From Avichristensenella sp031550455 (GTDB lineage Bacteria; Bacillota; Clostridia; Christensenellales; Aristaeellaceae): a stretch of DNA of 7,762 nucleotides. Location of the stretch: positions 1 to 7,762 of the forward strand of contig JAVBOQ010000113.1 of the NCBI GenBank assembly GCA_031550455.1, in the 5' to 3' direction. Position numbers and translations under genes: made by a program. This document shows, one piece after another, positions 1 to 5,066 of this stretch. Numbering within the stretch: position 1 is the stretch's first letter; every line of letters starts with the position of its first letter. The notes below the pieces were generated by a model. That model saw nothing but the letters and a program-made list of their open reading frames with translations. It ran no database searches and was not told the origin of the DNA.

Positions 1-164
1 TGCGCCGCCATTCGGACGGCCAGCCCGCCGACGATCGACAGCTTCCTTTCGTCAATGTCCATCAGCGCAAGCTCAGTCACCGGGAACACGTCCCGTCGCT
101 TCAAAATGCCTTCTACAAGTTCCGGCGTGTACGTGCTGCCAGCGCCAATCACAGTGATTTTCAT
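1..164 (-). CDS. GH4 family glycosidase, 6-phospho-beta-glucosidase-like (N-terminal part only)
   Basis: Only the first 54 codons are in the window; the rest lies beyond base 1. The product starts MKITVIGAGSTYTPELVEG, the N-terminal NAD-binding Rossmann strand and Gly-rich turn (GAGSTYTPELV) typical of glycoside hydrolase family 4. It continues with PVTELALMDID and then IVGGLAVRM, a pattern that fits the CelF/LicH 6-phospho-beta-glucosidase branch. Family members hydrolyse phosphorylated disaccharides in the cytoplasm by a redox mechanism needing NAD+ and a divalent metal. The start at 164 is supported by a GGAGG (171-175 on the complement) six bases upstream. That site lies just after the stop codon of the aldo/keto reductase gene, so the two are probably translated from one mRNA. 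The exact substrate (beta- or alpha-linked, phosphorylated or not) cannot be read from this fragment, because the metal-binding Cys/His and catalytic Tyr lie outside. Confidence 0.85.
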   Translation of the reverse strand, partial: MKITVIGAGSTYTPELVEGILKRRDVFPVTELALMDIDERKLSIVGGLAVRMAA

Positions 165-176
165 CGAAGGCCTCCG

Positions 177-1322
177 TTACACGCCGAATATTTCGGCGGC
201 TTTTTTCATCCGGTCGCGCACGGGCACGCCGAACGGGCAGCGCTTTTCGCATGCGCCGCATTGGACGCACTCGTCCGCGCGCCGCGCAAGCGCGTGGTAG
301 TGCGCGCGGACGGTGTCGGGCACGGCTGCTGACTGCTGCGCGAGGTCCAGGTACTTGTTGACCGCCGCGATGTCGATGTGCGACGGGCAGGGCAGGCAGT
401 GGTTGCAGTACATGCAGCGGCCCGACAGCGTGAATTTGGGCGACTTGGCGAGCACCGCCGCGAAATCGCGCGCCTTTTCGCTTGCCGTTTCGTAGGCGAC
501 GGCGGCCTCGACTTCCTTGACCGACCGGCAACCGACCAGGACGCTGGCCACCGCCGGGCGGGACAGCGCATAGTGGATCAGCTTCGGAACCGACATCGCC
601 GCGAACGGCGACGTTTTCGCGCGGAGCAGCGCGCCCGCGCCGAGCGCCTTCATCACCGTGATGCCGACGCCCAGTTTTTCGCAGGTCTGGTAGAGCTTCT
701 GGCGCTCCGGCACGATCGTGAACAAGTCCTGCGCGTAGCTCTTCGGGTCAAACAGCGCTTCGATGTTCGCGTCGGCGGGCAGCGCGTCGTACGCCGGGTT
801 GATCGAAAACATCAGTACGTCGATCTTTCCTGTTTCGACGAGTTTCAGCGCCGCGACCGGGTCATGCGAGCTGACGCCGACCGCGCGGATGACGCCCTTT
901 TGCTTCAGGTCGCAAGCGTATTCGATCATGCCGCTCGCCAGCACCTTGGCAAGGTCGTCTTCGGTGTCGACGAAGTGCAGCATGCCGATGTCGACGTAGT
1001 CGGTGCGCAAGCGCTCCATGAAGTCTTCGAAAAACCGTTTGCACATCGCAAGGTCGCGCGTGCGGCTGTACTGCCCGTCGATCCAAGCCGCGCCGATATG
1101 GCCCTGCAGGATCGCCATGCTGCGCCGCCCGGCAAGGGCCGCGCCGATCGCCGAACGTACGTCCGGCTCGGACATGAAAACATCCATCGTGTTGACGCCG
1201 CCGTGCAGCGCAGCGTCGATGACGTCACGGATCAGCGCGGGATCCTTGCCCTGCAAATGCTCGCACCCAAGCCCGACCTCGCTGACCGTCAGACCGCTGT
1301 TGCCGAGCGCGCGAAGTTTCAT
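177..1322 (-). CDS. Aldo/keto reductase with C-terminal 4Fe-4S ferredoxin domain
   Basis: The 381-residue protein has an aldo/keto reductase TIM-barrel (about residues 1-280), opening MKLRALGNSGLTVSEVGLG. A C-terminal ferredoxin-like part carries two cysteine sets: C303, C306, C309, C312 (CMYCNHCLPCP) and C352, C355, C358, C362 (CVQCGACEKRCP). This is the layout of the COG1453-type oxidoreductases, common in anaerobes. The barrel keeps the conserved Asp (D47) and the His (H116, in MLHFVD) of the usual Asp-Tyr-Lys-His tetrad. The Tyr is not where expected (DVFMSEPD follows D47), and the strand that normally carries the Lys reads AILQGHIGA. The LQGHIG motif recurs, as far as I recall, in clostridial relatives, so this is a subfamily trait rather than damage. 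The natural substrate is unknown; it is probably a soluble cytoplasmic redox protein. A weak AAAGGGCGG lies about 7 bases ahead of the ATG. The gene follows gdhA by 27 bases and precedes the GH4 gene by 12 bases. Confidence 0.9.
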   Translation of the reverse strand: MKLRALGNSGLTVSEVGLGCEHLQGKDPALIRDVIDAALHGGVNTMDVFMSEPDVRSAIGAALAGRRSMAILQGHIGAAWIDGQYSRTRDLAMCKRFFEDFMERLRTDYVDIGMLHFVDTEDDLAKVLASGMIEYACDLKQKGVIRAVGVSSHDPVAALKLVETGKIDVLMFSINPAYDALPADANIEALFDPKSYAQDLFTIVPERQKLYQTCEKLGVGITVMKALGAGALLRAKTSPFAAMSVPKLIHYALSRPAVASVLVGCRSVKEVEAAVAYETASEKARDFAAVLAKSPKFTLSGRCMYCNHCLPCPSHIDIAAVNKYLDLAQQSAAVPDTVRAHYHALARRADECVQCGACEKRCPFGVPVRDRMKKAAEIFGV

Positions 1323-1349
1323 TCGTGTTCCGCCCTTTCTTGTTGGAAA

Positions 1350-2687
1350 TTACACCACGCCCTGCGCCAGCATCGCTTCCGCGACCTTTTTGAACCCCGC
1401 GACGTTCGCGCCGACGACGTAGTCGCCGGGCACGTCGCATTCCTTCGCGGCGGCCGCGCAGTGTTCATATATGTTGCGCATGATTGTTTTCAGTTTATCA
1501 TCGACCTCGTCAAATGTCCAGTGCATCCGCAGGCTGTTTTGGCTCATCTCCAGCGCGGAGACGGCGACGCCTCCGGCGTTTGCCGCCTTGCCCGGCCCGA
1601 ACAGCACGCCCGCGTTCCGGAACAGCTCGACGGCCTCCTTGGTCGCCGGCATGTTCGCGCCCTCTCCGACCGCGAAGCAGCCGTTTTGAATCAGCGATCT
1701 CGCCGCGGCTTCGTCCAGCTCGTTCTGCGTCGCGCAGGGCAGCGCGATGTCGCACGGAACCTGGTACAGGCCCTGAGCGCCTTCGTGGTAGACCGCGTCC
1801 GGGTGGACCGCGACATACGACGAGATGCGGCTGCGCGCCATTTCTTTGATGTGGCGGACGGTCTCGATGTCCATGCCCGCGTCGTGTACGATGTATCCGT
1901 CCGAGTCGCTCATCGTGACGACGGTCGCGCCGAGCTCGCGCGCCTTTTTGGCGGCGTAAATCGCCACGTTGCCGGATCCGCTGACCGCGACGCGCTTGCC
2001 CGCGAAAGACTGGCTGTGCGCGCGCATCATTTCCTGCATGAAATAGCACAGACCGTATCCGGTCGCTTCGGTCCGGGCGAGCGACCCGCCAAAGGACAGG
2101 CCCTTGCCCGTCAGCACGCCTTCATAGAGGCCGGTGATTCTTTTGTATTGTCCATATAAGTAGCCGATTTCGCGAGCGCCCGTGCCCATGTCGCCGGCCG
2201 GCACGTCGGTATCCGCGCCGACGTGGCGGTACAGTTCGGTCATGAAGCTTTGGCAGAAACGCATGATCTCGTTGTCGCTCTTCCCCTTCGGGTCGAAATC
2301 GCTGCCGCCCTTGCCGCCGCCGATGGGCAGTTGGGTCAGCGCGTTTTTGAGCACCTGTTCAAACGCCAGGAACCGCATAATGCTCAGGTTAACCGTCGGG
2401 TGCAGCCGGATGCCGCCTTTGTACGGGCCGATCGCGCTGGAAAACTGCACGCGGAACCCGCGGTTGACGCGCGCCTTGCCGCCGTCGTCCACCCAGGGCA
2501 CGCGGAAGATGATCACGCGCTCCGGTTCGACGAACCTTTCGAGCAGACCCGCGGCCTCGATGTCCGGCCGCCTGTCCAGGTACAACGAGAGGGATGCAAG
2601 AATTTCTTCGGCTGCTTGCAGAAACTCGGTTTCGTTCGGCCCTTTTTGGATCAAATCACGCATAACTCGCTTTGCATATGGAACCAT
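1350..2687 (-). CDS. gdhA: NADP-type glutamate dehydrogenase
   Basis: The enzyme interconverts 2-oxoglutarate plus ammonium and glutamate in the cytoplasm. The 445-residue length matches the hexameric bacterial GdhA (E. coli: 447). Counting from the chosen start, the substrate-domain motifs are PYKGGIR (K90), K114, the catalytic GGGKGGSDFDPKG (K126) and DVPAGDMGTG (D166). The Rossmann turn GSGNVA is at 237-242, followed by TMSDSDG after the second strand, as in NADP-dependent forms. NPxxGG-like GPGKAANAGGVAVSALEM is near the C-terminus. The frame is open up to 2750, but the start at 2687 (MVPYAKRV) is preferred. It has a perfect GGAGG at 2696-2700 eight bases upstream, it gives the family length, and the likely promoter lies inside the longer frame. 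The gene is first of a probable gdhA-reductase-GH4 operon and diverges from the Myb-like gene. Confidence 0.96.
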   Translation of the reverse strand: MVPYAKRVMRDLIQKGPNETEFLQAAEEILASLSLYLDRRPDIEAAGLLERFVEPERVIIFRVPWVDDGGKARVNRGFRVQFSSAIGPYKGGIRLHPTVNLSIMRFLAFEQVLKNALTQLPIGGGKGGSDFDPKGKSDNEIMRFCQSFMTELYRHVGADTDVPAGDMGTGAREIGYLYGQYKRITGLYEGVLTGKGLSFGGSLARTEATGYGLCYFMQEMMRAHSQSFAGKRVAVSGSGNVAIYAAKKARELGATVVTMSDSDGYIVHDAGMDIETVRHIKEMARSRISSYVAVHPDAVYHEGAQGLYQVPCDIALPCATQNELDEAAARSLIQNGCFAVGEGANMPATKEAVELFRNAGVLFGPGKAANAGGVAVSALEMSQNSLRMHWTFDEVDDKLKTIMRNIYEHCAAAAKECDVPGDYVVGANVAGFKKVAEAMLAQGVV

Positions 2688-2718
2688 GTACCAGTCCTCC
2701 TTCATTTTGTCTCTTTTC

Positions 2719-2747
2719 AGTATAGCGCGCGGAAGCCTCAAACACAA
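2719..2747 (-). promoter_or_regulatory. Putative sigma-A promoter of gdhA
   Basis: On the minus strand, TTGTGT (2742-2747) is followed after 17 bases by TATACT (2719-2724). The -10 matches the consensus at 5 of 6 bases and the -35 at 3 of 6. Initiation near 2712 would give a leader of about 25 bases holding the GGAGG site. AT-rich sequence with A-tracts lies upstream. The assignment is from sequence pattern only. Confidence 0.5.
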
Positions 2748-2749
2748 CA

Positions 2750-2801
2750 TTTTTTCGCCGTCTTAAGTGAAAAAAAACACGCTATTTGCCCCACAAAAAA
2801 A
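2750..2801. other. Spaced A/T tracts in the divergent promoter region
   Basis: T6 at 2750-2755, A8 at 2770-2777 and A7 at 2795-2801 have centres about 21 and 24 bases apart, near two helical turns. They stand out against the surrounding G+C-rich DNA. They lie between the gdhA promoter and the Myb-like gene and may curve the DNA or act as UP-like elements. The function is inferred. Confidence 0.35.
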
Positions 2802-2836
2802 CCTTGGACAGCAGCATAAACATCGAATTCTCCGCC

Positions 2837-2852
2837 ATACTAATAGTATTAT
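2837..2852 (+). promoter_or_regulatory. Putative -10 element overlapped by a 13-bp palindrome, ahead of the Myb-like gene
   Basis: ATACTA-A-TAGTAT (2837-2849) is a perfect inverted repeat with one central base. It overlaps TATTAT (2847-2852), a 5-of-6 match to a -10 box. The ATG of the next gene is 20 bases downstream, and GGAGG at 2860-2864 sits eight bases before it. No good -35 lies 16-18 bases upstream (CGAATT at 2824-2829). The promoter may depend on an activator, or the true -10 may lie elsewhere. The palindrome is in a position where a repressor could act. Confidence 0.35.
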
Positions 2853-2872
2853 GACACATGGAGGTTCATTGA

Positions 2873-3607
2873 ATGGAAAATGTTATGCGGACAGGGCGCG
2901 GCGGATGGCAGGATGCGGAGATTATTAAGCTCCGTGAGGCGATACACAGCGCGGGCGGCAACGGGGAACCGCTGCGCGGCGTGTTTGAGCGTATTGGCAA
3001 CACGCTGGGCAGAAAGCCCAACAGCGTGCGGAATTTTTACTATGCGTGCATCAAACGGGAGGACGGGGACAGCGTGCCGCACGCGGCGCCGTTCGCGACG
3101 TTTACACAGGAAGAAGTGCGGGCCCTTGTCCGCGAAGTGCTGGCGGCCCGCGCCCAAGGCGTTTCGGTGCGCGCCTGCGTGTACCAGATGGCCCGCGGCG
3201 ACCGCAAACAGATGCTGCGCTACCAGAACAAGTACCGCAGCGTGCTCAAAAACCGGCCGGGCCTGATCCGCGAGATCCTTGCGGAAATGGAAGACGAGGG
3301 CGAGAAGACGTTCGATCCGTATGCCGCGCAGTCGTCGCAGGCGGGCCCTTTGTATGATAATTTGTCCGCCTCGATCCAGTCGAACGGCGACCCAGCGCTG
3401 CTCGGGCTCCTGCGCGGGCTGGACACGCTGCTGACCCGCGCCGGCATGATGGAGCCGGTGCCGCTGAAGTCCGCGTGCGAGCCGATGGTGCAGAGCGTCA
3501 AGGATTTCCTCGGAATGCGCGAGGATCAGCGCGCGGCCGGCCTGAACGCCTTTTGCGCCACGCTCAGCGTGCATGTCGGTGCGGTCGAAAACGCGCTGCA
3601 GATGTAG
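2873..3607 (+). CDS. Two-repeat Myb/SANT-like DNA-binding protein, function unknown
   Basis: The 244-residue protein is soluble, with no signal peptide or membrane segment. Residues 12-61 (starting WQDAEIIKLREAI and ending GRKPNSVRNFYYACIK) resemble a Myb/SANT-type helix-turn-helix of the sort found in Bacillus RsfA-like regulators: an aromatic first position, a Gly-containing linker, then a basic recognition helix. Residues 77-126 (FTQEEVRALVREV to RYQNKYRSVLK) align with it at an offset of 65, keeping E16/E81, L20/L85, G31/G96, R35/R100, N54/N119, Y56/Y121 and K61/K126. This suggests an internal duplication. Residues 140-244 are probably helical and unrecognised. The start is fixed by GGAGG at 2860-2864, eight bases upstream. 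The gene is transcribed away from gdhA and ends in strong hairpins, so it is probably monocistronic. A role as a transcription or chromosome-binding factor is inferred from the fold only; the target is unknown. Confidence 0.8.
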   Translation: MENVMRTGRGGWQDAEIIKLREAIHSAGGNGEPLRGVFERIGNTLGRKPNSVRNFYYACIKREDGDSVPHAAPFATFTQEEVRALVREVLAARAQGVSVRACVYQMARGDRKQMLRYQNKYRSVLKNRPGLIREILAEMEDEGEKTFDPYAAQSSQAGPLYDNLSASIQSNGDPALLGLLRGLDTLLTRAGMMEPVPLKSACEPMVQSVKDFLGMREDQRAAGLNAFCATLSVHVGAVENALQM

Positions 3608-3609
3608 TC

Positions 3610-3660
3610 CGGGCGGAAGCGCCCGAAGCAAGACCACCGGCAAAGCCGGTGGTCTTGCTT
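3610..3660 (+). terminator. Tandem hairpins after the Myb-like gene, probable terminator
   Basis: Immediately after the TAG at 3605-3607 come two stem-loops. The first has a 6-bp stem CGGGCG/CGCCCG (3610-3615 and 3620-3625) with loop GAAG. The second has a perfect 16-bp stem (3626-3641 with 3645-3660, left arm AAGCAAGACCACCGGC) and an AAA loop. The second is followed by GTGTGCAGGG, so there is no real U-tract beyond the TTGCTT inside the right arm. The stem symmetry means it could act from either side. Termination is likely from position and strength but is not certain. Confidence 0.65.
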
Positions 3661-3668
3661 GTGTGCAG

Positions 3669-3695
3669 GGCGATTTAATTTGCAATGAAATCGCC
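3669..3695. repeat. Inverted repeat, 8-bp arms plus inner 3-bp arms
   Basis: GGCGATTT (3669-3676) pairs with AAATCGCC (3688-3695). Inside, ATT (3678-3680) pairs with AAT (3684-3686) around TGC, leaving one A/G mismatch on each side. The whole 27 bases form one near-perfect hairpin. No function is known. Confidence 0.6.
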
Positions 3696-3711
3696 AATCG
3701 GAAACGGGGAC

Positions 3712-3747
3712 GGCGCCTGAAATCTTGCGAGATTTCCGGGCGGCGCC
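3712..3747. repeat. Nested inverted repeat with GGCGCC flanks
   Basis: GAAATCT (3719-3725) pairs with AGATTTC (3730-3736) around the loop TGCG. The core is bracketed by GGCGCC at 3712-3717 and 3742-3747, which can also pair with each other across an asymmetric internal loop (1 base against 5). No function is known. Confidence 0.6.
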
Positions 3748-3770
3748 GGGAACGGGCACAGATTCCGCCG

Positions 3771-3786
3771 CCATCCCGCGGGATGG
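3771..3786. repeat. Perfect 16-bp palindrome
   Basis: CCATCCCGCGGGATGG equals its own reverse complement with no central spacer. As DNA it could be a dimeric protein site. As RNA it could form only a shorter stem with the central bases unpaired. No function is known. Confidence 0.55.
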
Positions 3787-3800
3787 CTATGGAAACTGCG

Positions 3801-3829
3801 CATTTTCGGCGCGCATGTCGCCGAAAATG
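3801..3829. repeat. Inverted repeat, 10-bp perfect arms
   Basis: CATTTTCGGC (3801-3810) pairs with GCCGAAAATG (3820-3829) around a 9-base loop GCGCATGTC. No U-tract follows on either side that would make it a standard terminator. Confidence 0.6.
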
Positions 3830-3836
3830 ATTGCAT

Positions 3837-3858
3837 TCGAGGCGTTCACACGCCTCGA
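3837..3858. repeat. Inverted repeat, 9-bp perfect arms
   Basis: TCGAGGCGT (3837-3845) pairs with ACGCCTCGA (3850-3858) around the loop TCAC. It sits 7 bases after the preceding hairpin. No function is known. Confidence 0.6.
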
Positions 3859-3906
3859 GCTCCGGGATTGATCACTTCTCATTCCGAATGAAGTCGCCCT
3901 GTGCTT

Positions 3907-3920
3907 GTATGTTCACATAC
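3907..3920. promoter_or_regulatory. Candidate operator palindrome just upstream of the -35 box
   Basis: GTATGT-TC-ACATAC has perfect 6-base arms and ends directly against the -35 box TTGATT (3921-3926). The size and position fit a dimeric regulator, for example of the GntR or AraC type, acting on the downstream glycan genes. No such regulator gene is in the window, so the identity of the binding protein is unknown. Confidence 0.4.
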
Positions 3921-3949
3921 TTGATTTATAGCCAATTTCCCGGTATAGT
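3921..3949 (+). promoter_or_regulatory. Sigma-A-like promoter of the glycan gene cluster
   Basis: TTGATT (3921-3926, 4 of 6 consensus) and TATAGT (3944-3949, 5 of 6) are separated by exactly 17 bases. Transcription would start near 3956, giving a leader of about 35 bases before the ATG at 3992. It is the best promoter match seen in the window and is placed ahead of the three-gene cluster. Confidence 0.65.
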
Positions 3950-3954
3950 ATTGC

Positions 3955-3969
3955 ATGGAAACGGTTGGG
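3955..3969 (+). promoter_or_regulatory. LacI/CcpA-like operator half-match at the predicted start of transcription
   Basis: ATGGAAACGGTTGGG contains the core AANCGNTT (3959-3966) shared by LacI-family operators. It keeps the left part of the CcpA cre pattern (TG.AA.CG), but the right-hand CA is missing. Overlap with the predicted start site is a common place for sugar or catabolite repression. The match is partial, so this is a suggestion only. Confidence 0.3.
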
Positions 3970-3991
3970 GATGCGCGAAGAGAGGACACAT

Positions 3992-5026
3992 ATGCCAAAG
4001 CTCCGGTCCGTTACGGTACCCAATATCGACTTTGACCCGCCGGTGTACGCGTGCCGGCGCGCGGACGAAAAGTTTGCGATCGACGGTAACCTTGAAAAGC
4101 CGGTCTGGCGGGATGCGCGGTGGACGGACGATTTTGTGGACATTGAAGGGCCTGACAACCGGCCGCCGCCCGCGAAGCGCACGCGCGTGAAGATGCTTTG
4201 GGACGCGGAATGCCTCTACGTCGGCGCGGAGCTTTGCGAGGATCATATCTGGGCGACGGTCACGGAGCGCGACAGCGTTATTTTCCGTGAGAACGACTTC
4301 GAGGTTTTTTTTGACCCCGGCAACACGACGCACGCCTACGGCGAGATCGAAATCAACGCGCTTGGCACGGTCTGGGATCTGTTTCTGACAAAGCCGTACC
4401 GGGACGGCGGTCTGCCGGTCGACGGATATGACGTCAAGGGCCTTCGGACGGCCGTCGCGGTTGACGGGCGGCTCAATGATCCCGCGGCTGACAACCGCGG
4501 CTGGACGGTGGAAATGGCGATCCCATGGGCCTCGGTCTTCGGCGGTGGGCAGCGCGCGGAACCGCCGGAGCGGGGCGGGTTCTGGCGGATGAACTTTTCG
4601 CGCGTCAACTGGCGCACCGAGGCCGCGGACGGCGGATACCGAAAGGCGGTCGACCCGGCGACCGGAACGCCTTTCCGCGAGCACAACTGGGTGTGGGCGC
4701 CGACCGGATTGGTCAACATCCACTATCCGGAGCTTTGGGGCTATGTGTTCTTCGTCGATGCGCATGACGCCGCGCCCTGCCTGCCCGCCGACGAGCGGGT
4801 CAAGTGGCTGCTGCGCAGGTTTTACTACCGGCAGCGCGCCTACCGCGCGGAAACCGGGCGGTATACCGACCGGCTGGCGTTGCTCGGCGAGGAAACGACC
4901 GGCGCGAGCGCGCCGCGCATCGAGGTGACGCGCGACATGTTCCAGATCACGATGACGGCGCCCTCCGGCGCGGCGTACGCGATCCGGCAGGACGGGCTCG
5001 TGTGGCGCGCGGACGACGGCGCGTAA
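3992..5026 (+). CDS. Carbohydrate-binding family 9-like protein, cytoplasmic
   Basis: The 344-residue protein is dominated by a CBM9/DOMON-like beta-sandwich (about residues 24-255). Its usual landmarks are FAIDGNLEKPVWRDA near the start, RVKMLWDAECLYVGAEL, then the acidic NDFEVFFDPG (101-110) followed by EIEINALGTVWDL. GWTVEMAIPW (170-179) and FWRMNFSRVNW (197-207) follow. Residues 265-344 form an extra tail beginning KWLLRRFYYRQRAYRAETGRY. Such domains bind sugars in xylanases; stand-alone versions sit in glycan utilisation clusters and their role is unclear. There is no signal peptide or anchor, so it is probably cytoplasmic. The start at 3992 is chosen because AGAGAGGA (3979-3986) lies 5 bases upstream; in-frame TTG (3965) and ATG (3971) lack a site. 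It is first gene of the cluster, 40 bases ahead of the glycoside hydrolase gene. Confidence 0.85.
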   Translation: MPKLRSVTVPNIDFDPPVYACRRADEKFAIDGNLEKPVWRDARWTDDFVDIEGPDNRPPPAKRTRVKMLWDAECLYVGAELCEDHIWATVTERDSVIFRENDFEVFFDPGNTTHAYGEIEINALGTVWDLFLTKPYRDGGLPVDGYDVKGLRTAVAVDGRLNDPAADNRGWTVEMAIPWASVFGGGQRAEPPERGGFWRMNFSRVNWRTEAADGGYRKAVDPATGTPFREHNWVWAPTGLVNIHYPELWGYVFFVDAHDAAPCLPADERVKWLLRRFYYRQRAYRAETGRYTDRLALLGEETTGASAPRIEVTRDMFQITMTAPSGAAYAIRQDGLVWRADDGA

Positions 5027-5066
5027 AATTTGACGAATACGACATCAGAATCGAGGAAAAAAACCG

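Larger units (their letters stand above)
3608..3991. other. Non-coding stretch rich in inverted repeats
   Basis: This gap of about 380 bases holds no convincing gene: the short frames crossing it lack ribosome binding sites and recognisable products. It contains the probable terminator (3610-3660), five further well-formed inverted repeats between 3669 and 3858, a weaker bulged one at 3874-3894 and a palindrome at 3907-3920. After those comes the promoter and leader of the glycan operon (3921-3991). Centres of successive inverted repeats are about 26-50 bases apart. The arms differ in sequence, so this is not a simple tandem repeat. Confidence 0.7.

Noticed and set aside
378..2159. Plus-strand open frame of 593 codons lying opposite the reductase and gdhA
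   Set aside because: Its product is Arg/His/Val/Asp-rich with no recognisable domain, and it is fully antisense to two well-identified genes. It is a shadow of high G+C codon bias.
2688..2750. Longer gdhA start adding 21 residues (MLCLRLPRAILKRDK...)
   Set aside because: The extension contains the likely promoter and the GGAGG site itself, has no ribosome binding site of its own and exceeds the family length.
2849..3697. Minus-strand open frame of 282 codons opposite the Myb-like gene
   Set aside because: It runs across the strong hairpins and the well-supported plus-strand gene, and its product has no family features. The plus-strand gene has the GGAGG site and HTH repeats.
3573..3830. Small plus-strand frame of 85 codons reaching into the hairpin region
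   Set aside because: It begins inside the Myb-like gene, lacks a ribosome binding site and runs through hairpin arms. There is no sign of coding.
3608..3895. CRISPR array or tandem repeat
   Set aside because: The hairpin arms are all different and no unit recurs at fixed spacing; no cas gene is nearby.
3608..3991. Known riboswitch or T-box leader for the glycan genes
   Set aside because: The promoter found at 3921-3949 lies downstream of the hairpins, leaving a leader of only about 35 bases. No T-box or known aptamer signature was recognised.
3926..4765. Minus-strand open frame of 279 codons opposite the CBM9-like gene
   Set aside because: It has no recognisable product and is antisense to a gene with clear family motifs. 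It is a codon-bias shadow.
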